Source: Clostridium tertium (GTDB taxonomy: Bacteria > Bacillota > Clostridia > Clostridiales > Clostridiaceae). From it: a DNA stretch of 64,000 nucleotides. The notes under the pieces were generated by a model. It did not search any database. It saw nothing but the letters and a program-made list of their open reading frames with translations, and was not told the origin of the DNA. The stretch lies in NCBI RefSeq assembly GCF_017873245.1, contig NZ_JAGGJY010000016.1, forward strand, positions 1 through 64,000, read 5' to 3'. The position numbers and the translations under genes were made by a program. Numbering within the stretch: position 1 is the stretch's first letter; each line of letters starts with the position of its first letter. Below are positions 37,579 through 46,419 of this stretch, piece by piece.

Positions 37579-38079
37579 TTGAAAGAAAATTTAACAAGAA
37601 AATTAGTCAAAGCAGCATTAGTTGCAGCAATTTACGCAGCACTAACAATGGTATTAGCACCTATAAGCTATGGTCCAGTACAATTTAGGTTATCAGAAGT
37701 ATTAGTGTTATTAGCATTTGTAGATCCTTTTTACATAGTTGGGTTAACTGTAGGATGTCTATTAGCTAATATACTTGGTGGATTAGGTCCAATGGATATA
37801 GTATTTGGAACTTTAGCAACATTCTTAAGTGTGTCTGCAATATCACTTACAGCTAAATATATAAAGTCAAAAACCGTAAGTTTAATAATAAGTTCAATAT
37901 GGCCAACTATTTTTAATGGTGTGATAATTGGATGGATGCTAAATTATGTTATTGGAGCACCACTAATATTAACTATGTTGCAAGTTGGAATTGGTGAGTT
38001 TGTAGTTGTTACAGTAATAGGTGTTCCGGTATTCAAATTTATAGAAAATAAATATAAGGGCAGAATAGCTCTACAATAA
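37579..38079 (+). CDS. queT: QueT-family queuosine precursor transporter
   Basis: A 166-aa membrane protein of the QueT (DUF988) family with about five helices, the substrate-binding subunit of an ECF transporter importing a queuosine precursor. The motifs KAALVAAIYAALTMVLAPISYGPVQFRLSEVLVLLAFVDP and ANILGGLGPMDIVFGTLATFLS are diagnostic. Start is TTG 37579 with GGAGGAG (37566-37572); the in-frame ATG at 37513 lies inside a terminator hairpin. The preQ1 riboswitch upstream independently supports the role. Confidence 0.9.
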   Translation: MKENLTRKLVKAALVAAIYAALTMVLAPISYGPVQFRLSEVLVLLAFVDPFYIVGLTVGCLLANILGGLGPMDIVFGTLATFLSVSAISLTAKYIKSKTVSLIISSIWPTIFNGVIIGWMLNYVIGAPLILTMLQVGIGEFVVVTVIGVPVFKFIENKYKGRIALQ

Positions 38080-38126
38080 AAAGTAAGCTTAGATACTTTA
38101 TAGTTGTCTAAGCTTACTTTTTTATT
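38079..38126 (+). terminator. terminator after queT
   Basis: AAGTAAGCTTAGA (38081-38093) pairs with TCTAAGCTTACTT, followed by a T run. Confidence 0.85.
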
Positions 38127-38171
38127 TACAATAGTTATATACAAATAGATAAATAGTTTAAGGAGATATAT

Positions 38172-40079
38172 ATGAATTTAATTACATTAGAAAATATAAC
38201 TAAGACTTATAGCGAAAAAGTCTTATTAAACAACGTAACATTAAACATAAATGATGGAGATAAAATTGGTTTAATAGGTTTAAATGGATCAGGGAAGTCA
38301 ACTTTACTTAAGATTTTAACTGGAAGAGATGAATTCTTTGATGGTAAAGTAGTAAAAGGAAAGAATATAAGAATAGAATACTTAGCACAAGATACAAAAT
38401 ATAATGATAATTCTACCATATTAGAACAAATATTTAAAGGGGATACTCCTGAAATGAAGCTTTTAATGGAGTATGAAGAATTACTAGAAAAAGTTAATAA
38501 TGATATATCCCTTAATGATAAGTTAATAGCAATTCAAAGTAAAATAGATACTATGAATTTATGGGATTTAGAAAGTGATGCTAAAACTATTTTGACTAAG
38601 CTTGGAATAAGTGATTTTAACAAAAAAATGTCAGAGCTATCAGGAGGTCAAAAGAAAAGAGTTTTCTTAGCTTCTTCATTAATAACTCCATGTGAATTAT
38701 TAGTTCTAGATGAGCCTACGAACCATCTTGATTCAGAGTCAATAGAATGGTTAGAAGAGTACTTAAACTCAAGAAAAGGCGCCTTAATTATGATTACTCA
38801 TGATAGATACTTCTTAGATAGGGTAACAAATAAGATAATAGAACTAGATAGAGGAAATCTTTATTTATACGAAGGAAATTACAGTGATTTCCTTGAGAAA
38901 AAAGCTGAAAGGCTACAAGTAGAAGCATCTAAAGAAGAAAAGAGACAAAAGCTTATATTAAAAGAGTTAAAATGGGTAAGAAGAGGTGCTAAGGCTAGAA
39001 CTACTAAGCAAAAAGCAAGGCTTCAAAGATTTGATGAGTTAGTAAGTACTGATTATATAACAGTAAATACTGATATAGAAATGCCTTTTGTAGGTAGAAG
39101 ACTAGGTAAAAAGATTATAGAGATAAATAACATTTCAAAATCCTTTGATAATAAAGTGCTAGTTAAAGATTTTGATTACATTTTTTCTAAAAATGATAGA
39201 ATAGGTGTAATAGGAAAGAATGGAGCAGGAAAAACAACTTTAGTAAATATGATTACAGGGGCTATAAGTCCTGATAATGGAGATATAGAAATTGGAGATA
39301 CAGTAAGCATAGGAACCTTTTCTCAAGATAATACTCATATGGATTTAAATCAAAGAGCTATAGATTATATAAAAGAAGGTGGAGAAAACATACCAACAGA
39401 AGATGGATATAATATAACAGCATCACAATTAGCTGAAAGATTCCTTTTTGATGGTACAATGCAATACACTCCAATTGAAAAGCTGTCAGGTGGAGAAAGA
39501 AGAAGGTTACATTTATTAAGAGTGCTAATGGAATCTCCAAATGTACTTATACTAGATGAGCCTACAAATGATTTGGATATTGAAACCCTTAAGATACTAG
39601 AAGACTTCTTAGATGAGTTCATAGGAGTAGTAATTATAGTATCCCATGATAGATATTTCTTAGATAGATTATGTAATAAAATTTTTTCATATGAAGGTGA
39701 TGGCTTAGTAAAACAATATGTAGGTAATTATAGCGATTACTTAATACATAAGGAATATGAAATAAAACCTGAGAAATCTAAAAATGAAGTAAAAGAAAAG
39801 AAAACTAATCAAAAAGAGAATAGAAATACTTCTTCTAAACCTAAATTTACTTTTAAGGAACAAAAGGAATTTGAAGAAATTTATTCTGTTATAGAATCTT
39901 TAGAGCATGAACTTACTGTTATAGAAAATAAAATGGCAAAAAACGCTTCAAATTATGGAGCTTTAAATGAGCTTATGAAAGAAAAAGAAACTTTAGAAGA
40001 GGAACTATTATTTAAATATGAGCGATTAGAATACCTAGAAGATATTGCTAATAAGATTGAAGAATACAAAAGCAGATAA
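38172..40079 (+). CDS. ABC-F family ATPase
   Basis: A soluble 635-aa protein with two ABC domains and no membrane part, so it acts on ribosomes rather than as a transporter. Walker A: GLNGSGKST (~36) and GKNGAGKTT; signatures LSGGQKKR and LSGGERRR; Walker B LLVLDEPTNHLD and LILDEPTNDLD. The inter-domain linker is the ABC-F helical hairpin, and a C-terminal coiled coil (~540-635) resembles the Uup/EttA-related duplex-binding domain. It could be a housekeeping translation factor or an antibiotic-resistance protein; the Uup-like tail favours the former. Confidence 0.88.
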   Translation: MNLITLENITKTYSEKVLLNNVTLNINDGDKIGLIGLNGSGKSTLLKILTGRDEFFDGKVVKGKNIRIEYLAQDTKYNDNSTILEQIFKGDTPEMKLLMEYEELLEKVNNDISLNDKLIAIQSKIDTMNLWDLESDAKTILTKLGISDFNKKMSELSGGQKKRVFLASSLITPCELLVLDEPTNHLDSESIEWLEEYLNSRKGALIMITHDRYFLDRVTNKIIELDRGNLYLYEGNYSDFLEKKAERLQVEASKEEKRQKLILKELKWVRRGAKARTTKQKARLQRFDELVSTDYITVNTDIEMPFVGRRLGKKIIEINNISKSFDNKVLVKDFDYIFSKNDRIGVIGKNGAGKTTLVNMITGAISPDNGDIEIGDTVSIGTFSQDNTHMDLNQRAIDYIKEGGENIPTEDGYNITASQLAERFLFDGTMQYTPIEKLSGGERRRLHLLRVLMESPNVLILDEPTNDLDIETLKILEDFLDEFIGVVIIVSHDRYFLDRLCNKIFSYEGDGLVKQYVGNYSDYLIHKEYEIKPEKSKNEVKEKKTNQKENRNTSSKPKFTFKEQKEFEEIYSVIESLEHELTVIENKMAKNASNYGALNELMKEKETLEEELLFKYERLEYLEDIANKIEEYKSR

Positions 40080-40175
40080 AATTTTGAAATAATGACTTTC
40101 TCATTTTGAATAATTATAGTATAATCTTTGTGTAACGCAACTCACAAATATAATGTGAAAAGGAGATAAATTATT

Positions 40176-40646
40176 ATGAAGAAACTTATTAAAAGTTTTA
40201 GTGTTCTATTAGTATCTTTTGCTTTAGTTGGATGCGGTAGTAAAAGTGCTAATGTAGAATTAAAGGAAGGATTAACTGCTAAAGATGTAGTGGCAAAGGT
40301 TGAAGAAAAGGCGCCTATGCAAATGCCTCAAGAATTCGATGAACAAATGGCTACTGATATAGCTAAACTAAACTTAGATGATGTTGAAGATTATGCTATT
40401 ACTAAAGCAATGATAATGAACTCTGCTGATGTAGCGGCTGTTGTAAAGGCTAAGGAAGGTAAAGTTGAATCTGTTAAAGCAACTTTACAAGGTATGTTAG
40501 ATACTGAGAAAAATAATGCATATTTACCAGATCAAAAGGAAAAAATAGAAAAAGCTATACTTGCTGAAAAAGGTAATTATGTTATATTATTAATAAATGC
40601 AGATATTAAAGCAGCAGAAGAAGCTGTAAATGAATGTTTTGAATAA
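40176..40646 (+). CDS. DUF4358 lipoprotein
   Basis: A 156-aa lipoprotein: basic start, hydrophobic core and lipobox ALVGC (Cys20), then a DUF4358 domain (LTAKDVVAKVEEKAPMQMP ... AKLNLDDVEDYAITKAMIMNSADVAAVVKAKEGKVESVKATLQ). DUF4358 proteins often sit next to MBOAT and DHHW genes, as here. Function unknown; it may assist extracellular acylation on the outer membrane face. Own promoter region and terminator. Confidence 0.82.
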   Translation: MKKLIKSFSVLLVSFALVGCGSKSANVELKEGLTAKDVVAKVEEKAPMQMPQEFDEQMATDIAKLNLDDVEDYAITKAMIMNSADVAAVVKAKEGKVESVKATLQGMLDTEKNNAYLPDQKEKIEKAILAEKGNYVILLINADIKAAEEAVNECFE

Positions 40647-40654
40647 GATTTTAA

Positions 40655-40695
40655 TTAAAGCTAGATAGGAAAATATCCTTATCTAGCTTTTTTAG
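40655..40695 (+). terminator. terminator between DUF4358 and MBOAT genes
   Basis: AAAGCTAGATAGG pairs with CCTTATCTAGCTTT, then TTT; the MBOAT gene begins directly after, so partial readthrough is possible. Confidence 0.8.
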
Positions 40696-40707
40696 AAAGG
40701 ATTTATT

Positions 40708-42078
40708 ATGGTTTTTAGCAGCCTTATTTTTATATTTAGATTTTTACCTGTATTTATAGCAGTATATTATATAACTCCATATAAATATAAAAATCTTTGC
40801 ATACTTATTTTCAGTTTGTTTTTTTATTCATTTGGCGAACCGAAGTATTTTCCAATAATGATTTCATCAATTATTATTGATTATATAGTATCTATACTGA
40901 TTCAAAGAAATTTCAAAAATAAAGCTAAATGTAAAGTTTTATTATTAGTTTCTATAATATTTAATATGGGAATTTTAATTTATTTTAAATATGCTAATTT
41001 TTTTATAGAAAATATAAACTTATTATTTAAGTCTTCAATAGATAAGATTAGTTTAACCTTGCCACTTGGAATAAGTTTTTATACATTCCAAACTTTATCT
41101 TACACTATTGATGTATACAAAGGAAAAGTTGAAGCAGAAAAAAATATAATTGATTTTGGGGCTTTTGTATCTTTATTTCCACAACTGATAGCTGGACCTA
41201 TAGTAAAATATAGTGATATAAATAAAGAAATAAAAAATCGCTCTATAAATATGAGTAATTTTGAGTTAGGATTAGAGGAATTTATAATAGGTTTATCTAA
41301 AAAAGTGCTAATAGCTAATAATATAGGAATGCTTTGGTCTGAAATATCTAGTAAAGATTTAATCAATATATCAACTCCTTTAGCTTGGCTTGGTATAATA
41401 GCTTTTTCATTTCAAATATATTTTGATTTTAGTGGATATTCATCAATGGCTATAGGACTTGGGAAAATGATAGGATTTAACTTTCCAATAAATTTTAATT
41501 TTCCATATATATCTAGGAGCATAACTGAGTTTTGGAGAAGGTGGCATATAACTTTAGGTTCCTGGTTTAAAGAATACGTATATATTCCTTTAGGAGGAAA
41601 TAAAGTAAACAAAATAAGAGTATTTTTAAATTTATTGATAGTTTGGTTTCTAACTGGATTTTGGCATGGTGCTGAATATACATTTATTTTATGGGGATTA
41701 TATTTCTTTACATTAATTTATATAGAAAAAATATTCTTGGGAGAAACTCTAAAAAGACATGTTATTTTCTCACATTTATATACTATATTCTTTTTAATAA
41801 TAGGATGGTGTATATTTGCAATAACTGATATTGCGACTTTGGGTATTTATATAAATAAGATGTTCACTTGGGACTTTAAAAGTGATTGGATTTATTATAT
41901 TAGAAACTACTTTATAGTTATTATATTATGTATTATTTCTTCAACTCCATTAGTGTTAAAAATATATAATAAGATGAATAAGGTAATTAAATCGATTATT
42001 ATAGTCTTGCTCTTTATGCTATCTATAGCATATTTAGTAGATAGTAGTTACAACCCTTTCTTATATTTTAGATTTTAA
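40708..42078 (+). CDS. MBOAT family O-acyltransferase (AlgI/DltB-like)
   Basis: A 456-aa polytopic enzyme that moves acyl groups (usually acetyl) across the membrane for O-acylation of surface polymers. The family motifs are present: PLGISFYTFQTLSYTIDVYKGK, QLIAGPIVKY, FDFSGYSSMAIGLGKMIGFNFP, ITEFWRRWHITLGSWFKEYVYIPLGGNK and the catalytic His region TGFWHGAEYTFILWG. The DHHW partner follows 12 nt later. The polymer modified is unknown: no exopolysaccharide synthesis genes are in the window. Confidence 0.92.
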   Translation: MVFSSLIFIFRFLPVFIAVYYITPYKYKNLCILIFSLFFYSFGEPKYFPIMISSIIIDYIVSILIQRNFKNKAKCKVLLLVSIIFNMGILIYFKYANFFIENINLLFKSSIDKISLTLPLGISFYTFQTLSYTIDVYKGKVEAEKNIIDFGAFVSLFPQLIAGPIVKYSDINKEIKNRSINMSNFELGLEEFIIGLSKKVLIANNIGMLWSEISSKDLINISTPLAWLGIIAFSFQIYFDFSGYSSMAIGLGKMIGFNFPINFNFPYISRSITEFWRRWHITLGSWFKEYVYIPLGGNKVNKIRVFLNLLIVWFLTGFWHGAEYTFILWGLYFFTLIYIEKIFLGETLKRHVIFSHLYTIFFLIIGWCIFAITDIATLGIYINKMFTWDFKSDWIYYIRNYFIVIILCIISSTPLVLKIYNKMNKVIKSIIIVLLFMLSIAYLVDSSYNPFLYFRF

Positions 42079-42090
42079 TAGGAGGAGAGT

Positions 42091-43215
42091 ATGATTAAAA
42101 AAATAATAAAATATCCAATTAGTATATTGGTATTAACGATAATTTTATTCATTACTATAATAGATATATCCAATAAAGATAAAAATTTTTCTAACTTTGA
42201 AAATAGATCTTTAGCTCAAAGACCTGTATTTTATTTCGATGATTTCCTTAAAGGACGATTTTCTAAGGATTATGAAAGATACATTAATGATCAATTTGTC
42301 TTTAGAGATACGTGGATAGATTTAAAGTCTAGAAGTGAGTATTTATTGGGGAAGATAGAAAATAATAATATAATTTATGGAAAAGATAATTTTTTATTTG
42401 AAAAGTATGAAAAAGTAGATGAAGAAAATTTAGCTAAAAATATTGATTCTGTTTTAGGCTTTATAAAAAAAATACCTAATAATAACGTAAATTTTATGAT
42501 TATTCCAAGTTCATATACTATATATAAAGATTATTTGCCTTACGGAATTAATTTAGTTGATCAAGAATTATATATAAATAATATATATAATTATTTATAT
42601 AATTATAATAATACAAAAACAATATCATTAATAGATATATTTAAGGAAAATAAGGATAAGTATATCTATTATAAAACAGATCATCATTGGACGTCATTTG
42701 GATCATATTTAGCATATAGTGAATTTGTTAAAAATAATAATTTAAGTTTAGTAGATATTAATAACCTTAATAAGCATGAAGTTAATAATTTCTATGGAAC
42801 TTATTTTTCAAAAAGTAAAAATTTTAATGCAGAAAGTGATTTAATAACTTATTATGATGTACCCAATTTAAGTGTATCTATAGATGGAGTACCTGTTGAT
42901 AATATAAATGATAACTCAAAGTGGAGTAGTAGCGATAAATATTCAGCTTTTTTAAGAGGAAATAATGGATTAACTATAATACAAAATAACGATATTTCTA
43001 ATAATAATAAAATCTTGGTTTTAAAAGATTCATTTGGAAATTCATTTATTCAATATCTAGTTAATAATTATAAAGAAGTATATGTAGTTGATTTGAGGGG
43101 GTTTATTGGTAGCTTCAATGAGTTCTTTAAAAGTAATAACTTCGATGATGTATTAATAATGTATAATTTTATAAACCTTGCTGATGATGTAAATATATCT
43201 AAAATCAAATATTAG
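42091..43215 (+). CDS. DHHW family extracellular protein (AlgJ/X-like partner)
   Basis: A 374-aa protein with one N-terminal membrane anchor (ISILVLTIILFITIIDIS) and an SGNH-like extracellular domain. It contains the naming motif KTDHHWTSFGSYLAYSEF, ENRSLAQRPVF and RYINDQFVFRDTWI, and a Ser in VLKDSFGNSFIQYL at the SGNH nucleophile position. By analogy with AlgJ/AlgX it would take acyl groups exported by the MBOAT protein and attach them to a surface polymer. Coupled closely to the MBOAT gene. Confidence 0.87.
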   Translation: MIKKIIKYPISILVLTIILFITIIDISNKDKNFSNFENRSLAQRPVFYFDDFLKGRFSKDYERYINDQFVFRDTWIDLKSRSEYLLGKIENNNIIYGKDNFLFEKYEKVDEENLAKNIDSVLGFIKKIPNNNVNFMIIPSSYTIYKDYLPYGINLVDQELYINNIYNYLYNYNNTKTISLIDIFKENKDKYIYYKTDHHWTSFGSYLAYSEFVKNNNLSLVDINNLNKHEVNNFYGTYFSKSKNFNAESDLITYYDVPNLSVSIDGVPVDNINDNSKWSSSDKYSAFLRGNNGLTIIQNNDISNNNKILVLKDSFGNSFIQYLVNNYKEVYVVDLRGFIGSFNEFFKSNNFDDVLIMYNFINLADDVNISKIKY

Positions 43216-43236
43216 TTATTAAGCAAAATAACTTTA

Positions 43237-43265
43237 TTGACAATACTATAAATATTTGATACTCT
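43237..43265 (+). promoter_or_regulatory. promoter of the acetate transporter gene
   Basis: TTGACA (43237-43242), 17-bp spacer, TACTCT (43260-43265). Confidence 0.5.
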
Positions 43266-43302
43266 TTTAAAGGTTGATTTATATAGTACATAGGAGGAAA
43301 TT

Positions 43303-43911
43303 ATGGAAGGAACAAAAGAAGTAAAAATTTTAGTTGCTGATCCTTCAGCAATAGGATTATTTGGACTAGCTGTAATAACATTAGTTGCATCATCACAAAA
43401 ATTAGGACTTACAGACGGGGTATCTTTAGTATTACCTTGGGCTATATTCTTAGGAGCTACAGCTCAATTATTAGCGTGTATAAATGATTTTAAACACAAT
43501 AATACTTTTGGAGCTACAGCTTTTGGAGCATATGCATTCTTCTGGTATGCAATGGGAATGACATGGCTTATACAAAATGGCGTATTGGGAGAAAAGCTTG
43601 CTTCTGCAGCTGATACAAAACAATTAGGATTTGCCTTTTTAGCATACTTAATATTTACATTATTTATGACTATTGGAGCAATAGAAACTAATAAAGTATT
43701 ATTTATAATTTTTGTTTTAATAGACTTCTTATTTATAGGACTTATGTTAAATTCCTTTGGAATAGTACCACATTTTGCTCATAGCTTAGCTGCATATTCA
43801 GAACTTGGAATTGCAATCTTTTCATTTTATGGAAGTGGTGCAGCTGTTTTAAATAAACATTTTGGTAAAGTATTTTTACCGATAGGCAAACCATTTAACA
43901 TTTTTAAATAA
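43303..43911 (+). CDS. acetate uptake transporter (GPR1/FUN34/YaaH family)
   Basis: A 202-aa protein with six membrane helices. The N-terminal ADPSAIGLFGLAV corresponds to the family signature NPAPLGL, and FGATAFGAYAFFWYAMGM and ETNKVLFIIFVLIDFLFIGLML are typical. Family members (SatP, AceTr) carry acetate or succinate with protons. In a fermenting Clostridium it could export or reassimilate acetate. Monocistronic. Confidence 0.88.
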   Translation: MEGTKEVKILVADPSAIGLFGLAVITLVASSQKLGLTDGVSLVLPWAIFLGATAQLLACINDFKHNNTFGATAFGAYAFFWYAMGMTWLIQNGVLGEKLASAADTKQLGFAFLAYLIFTLFMTIGAIETNKVLFIIFVLIDFLFIGLMLNSFGIVPHFAHSLAAYSELGIAIFSFYGSGAAVLNKHFGKVFLPIGKPFNIFK

Positions 43912-43932
43912 ATAATAAATGTGATATTATAA

Positions 43933-43978
43933 ATATAGTGTTATTGTATTAAACAAATTAACACTATATTTTTTTATT
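43933..43978 (+). terminator. terminator after the acetate transporter
   Basis: ATATAGTGTTA (43933-43943) pairs with TAACACTATAT, followed by a T7 run. Confidence 0.85.
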
Positions 43979-44049
43979 TTAATGAAATTTAGTTACGATT
44001 ATACTTTGTATAAAATAGTTAATATATATTTGACATAAGGAGAAAATTT

Positions 44050-44235
44050 ATGAAAGTATCTATATTTTTAAAAGGAAAAAAGGATCCAGTTGTATACGAA
44101 GGAGAGAAAATAGATATAGTAGATCTAAATTTGAATGGGACTAATTATAAGCAAGTAAGATGCTTCAATAAAAAAGGAAGTTCTAAATCAGAGTTGATTG
44201 TAAATAATTTAATAAATAAAATTATCGAGTCATAA
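44050..44235 (+). CDS. small protein of unknown function
   Basis: A 61-aa product, MKVSIFLKGKKDPVVYEGEK at the start, then a predicted beta-rich middle (IDIVDLNLNGTNYKQVRCFN) and a short C-terminal helix. It has AAGGAG before ATG and a strong terminator 1 nt after its stop, so it is very likely a real gene. No family recognised; the size and pattern suggest a small beta-sheet protein. Confidence 0.7.
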   Translation: MKVSIFLKGKKDPVVYEGEKIDIVDLNLNGTNYKQVRCFNKKGSSKSELIVNNLINKIIES

Positions 44236-44262
44236 AAGGTGCTGTAGTAGCACTTTTTTTAT
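44236..44262 (+). terminator. terminator of the 61-aa gene
   Basis: GTGCT (44239-44243), 5-nt loop, AGCAC (44249-44253), T7. Confidence 0.85.
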
Positions 44263-44334
44263 TTGTCTGAAAGTATAAATTTTATCTTTCATTAAGTAAA
44301 ATAAAAAAGCAAACTTATATATGTCTATAATTTA

Positions 44335-44489
44335 TTGTAAACTTGTTCTAAATTTAAAATGTTTACAATATTATAGTAATGAAAAAGATACTAACAGCAT
44401 AATAATTTATGTATCTTGAAAAGACACTAACAGCAAATTAATATTATGCATTCACAATGTATGATATAATTATTATATAAACGTGTCTT
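44335..44489 (+). repeat. nested repeat elements and promoter upstream of the DUF2828 gene
   Basis: Three paired elements: TTGTAAAC (44335-44342) with GTTTACAA (44361-44368); AAGATAC (44385-44391) with GTATCTT (44411-44417); AAGACAC (44421-44427) with GTGTCTT (44483-44489). The left halves of the last two begin a 15-bp direct repeat, AAGAYACTAACAGCA, at 44385 and 44421 (14 of 15 identical, 36 bp apart). An extended -10 promoter TGATATAAT (44462-44470) lies inside the last pair. The arrangement suggests DNA binding sites around the promoter. Confidence 0.6.
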
Positions 44490-44512
44490 GTATTAATTTT
44501 TAGGAGGAAAAA

Positions 44513-45961
44513 ATGTCTAGTGTTTTAAGTAGGATAAGAGAAGAATTGTATAAAGTCTCGGAAATAGATATAGATGAAGAAGAAGTTAGCATAAATGTAA
44601 TAGAAGAATTTATAGATAATATAGAATATTTTAGAAATGCTTCTGAAGAAGAAATTATAGAAAGTTTTAGAAGGATTTTTTACTCTGGAACTAAGTATAG
44701 CATTAAATTATTATTCTTTGTTAGAGATAAGATAAATGGATTAGGAGAAAGGAGAGTATTTAGAGTTATTTTAAAATACTTAGGAAATGAGCATCCAAAT
44801 TATATAGAAAATAACTTAGCTTTAATTCCTAAGTATGGTAGATGGGATGATTTATATTCTCTATTTGATACAAAGCTTGAAGATAATGTTATAGACTTAT
44901 TTAAAAATCAATTACAAATAGATGTTAATTCTAATAATCCATCTACATTAGCTAAATGGCTAAAATCAGAAAATACTTCTTCTAAAGAATCAAAAAGGCT
45001 TGCTAATAAAACAAGAAGGTTATTTGGATATTCCCCTAAGGAATATAGACGATTATTATCTAGTTTAAGAAAAAAGATAGATATAGTTGAAGCAAATATA
45101 AGTAGGAGAGATTATTCTAAAATAAATTATAATAATCTTACAAAATTAAATATAAAAAAATATCAAAAGGCATTTTTAAGAAATGATAAAGTTAGTTACG
45201 AAAAATTTAAATTACAAAATAATAAAAATGCTTTTATATTCGAATCCCTTGAGAAGATGATTTCAACTATTAGAAATAATTTGAATAATTATAATAGAAA
45301 CAGTATAGAAGATATGTATAGCAAAAATTTAGAATATTTAATAGATATAACTATAAAGGATATAAACTCATTTGAAGATACTTTAATAATTAATGGAATT
45401 GAAGGGGAGTTTACAAAAGATCAAAATAGATACTTTGATGTATTAATTGCAACAATCCTTTTATACAACAAATTGAATTCGAACAGCTTCAAAAACTATT
45501 ATATGTCTTTTAAAAAGAATTCTAAATTTAATAAATTAACAGGAGGCAATTATATAGAAGATATCGAAATAATATCTAAAAATAATATAAATTATAATAT
45601 TGATTTAAACTCAGCCTTAGATTTATTATTATTTACTAGTATTAAAAAGAATTTAAAGCCTGAAGCAATTCCTAAATCTATAATGTTTATATATAATAAA
45701 GATGAAAATATTAATTTTATTGATTTTAAGAATATAAATGAAAAATGGATAAATTCAGGATTTGAAGTTCCTAAAATTAAATTTTGGGATCTAAATGATT
45801 TATCTCCAAAGTTTTCAATAAAATATAAAGATGGTGTAACAATTATTAAAGGGTATAATAATTCGATGTGGAAGTATTTGCTTAAATGTAAAGAAATGAG
45901 TCATTCGAATATTATTATAGACAAATTTAATAATATTGAATATAAAGATTTAATTATCTAA
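44513..45961 (+). CDS. DUF2828 protein, Ro60/TROVE-like with vWA domain
   Basis: A 482-aa protein. The N-terminal ~250 residues carry DUF2828 motifs, DKINGLGERRVFRVILKYLGNEHP, LALIPKYGRWDDLYSLFD, LAKWLKSENTSSKESKRLANKTRRLFGYSPKEYRRLLSSLRKKIDIVE, a helical-repeat fold related to the RNA-binding Ro60/TROVE proteins. The rest is a von Willebrand A-type fold ending KIKFWDLND. Where other members have a DxSGSM metal site, this reads NGIEGEF (294-300), so the MIDAS appears lost. RNA or effector binding is inferred only. It has GGAGG, its own repeat-rich promoter and no operon partner. Confidence 0.72.
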   Translation: MSSVLSRIREELYKVSEIDIDEEEVSINVIEEFIDNIEYFRNASEEEIIESFRRIFYSGTKYSIKLLFFVRDKINGLGERRVFRVILKYLGNEHPNYIENNLALIPKYGRWDDLYSLFDTKLEDNVIDLFKNQLQIDVNSNNPSTLAKWLKSENTSSKESKRLANKTRRLFGYSPKEYRRLLSSLRKKIDIVEANISRRDYSKINYNNLTKLNIKKYQKAFLRNDKVSYEKFKLQNNKNAFIFESLEKMISTIRNNLNNYNRNSIEDMYSKNLEYLIDITIKDINSFEDTLIINGIEGEFTKDQNRYFDVLIATILLYNKLNSNSFKNYYMSFKKNSKFNKLTGGNYIEDIEIISKNNINYNIDLNSALDLLLFTSIKKNLKPEAIPKSIMFIYNKDENINFIDFKNINEKWINSGFEVPKIKFWDLNDLSPKFSIKYKDGVTIIKGYNNSMWKYLLKCKEMSHSNIIIDKFNNIEYKDLII

Positions 45962-46419
45962 ATTAAACAATGCATATGCATTGTTTATATAATATAAGTT
46001 TACATAATGTTTAATATGTTTAATATTGTTATCCATAAATTAAAATAATAAAGATTTATCAAAGTCGCATTTAATAACATGCAGTGAATAAAATTGTGAA
46101 TATAATTATGCAAAATTTATGTATAGCAAAATTAAATTTAAAAATCTATTAAATCTATAAATAACTTATATAAAGACAAAATTAATTATGAAATTTGTCT
46201 TATTTTAAATTAAAGAAATATTTTAAAATAAACATACTTAATATAAATAAAAATAGTATGATTTAGGTTAAAAACATTCAAAAATACAATAAAATAATAT
46301 AAAAAACCCTAAAAATTATTTCGCTAAATATACATTTATTATATTTCGTACTATTGTAAGTTTAAAATCTCTGTGATATAATAAAATCAAGGCTTTAGAG
46401 AGATTTTGGAGGTGAAAAA
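45962..46419. other. 458-bp gap holding a palindrome, a hairpin and a recombinase promoter
   Basis: A perfect palindrome at 45965-45986 (arms AAACAATGCAT / ATGCATTGTTT) immediately follows the DUF2828 stop and may terminate it. At 46173-46201 AAGACAAA pairs with TTTGTCTT before TTATTTT, a terminator-like hairpin with no gene before it, so a short transcript ending here is possible. No convincing promoter or open frame lies between them. At the right end TGATATAAT (46374-46382) is an extended -10 framed by AAAATCTCT (46364-46372) and AGAGATTTT (46399-46407). Confidence 0.45.
46364..46407 (+). promoter_or_regulatory. recombinase promoter framed by an inverted repeat
   Basis: Extended -10 TGATATAAT (46374-46382) between AAAATCTCT and AGAGATTTT arms; the right arm touches the ribosome site GGAGGTG (46408-46414). 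It could be a repressor site on DNA or a weak RNA hairpin. Confidence 0.5.

Noticed and set aside
44335..44489. CRISPR-like repeat array
   Set aside because: Only two direct copies of a 15-bp unit and no cas genes; better read as promoter-region binding sites.
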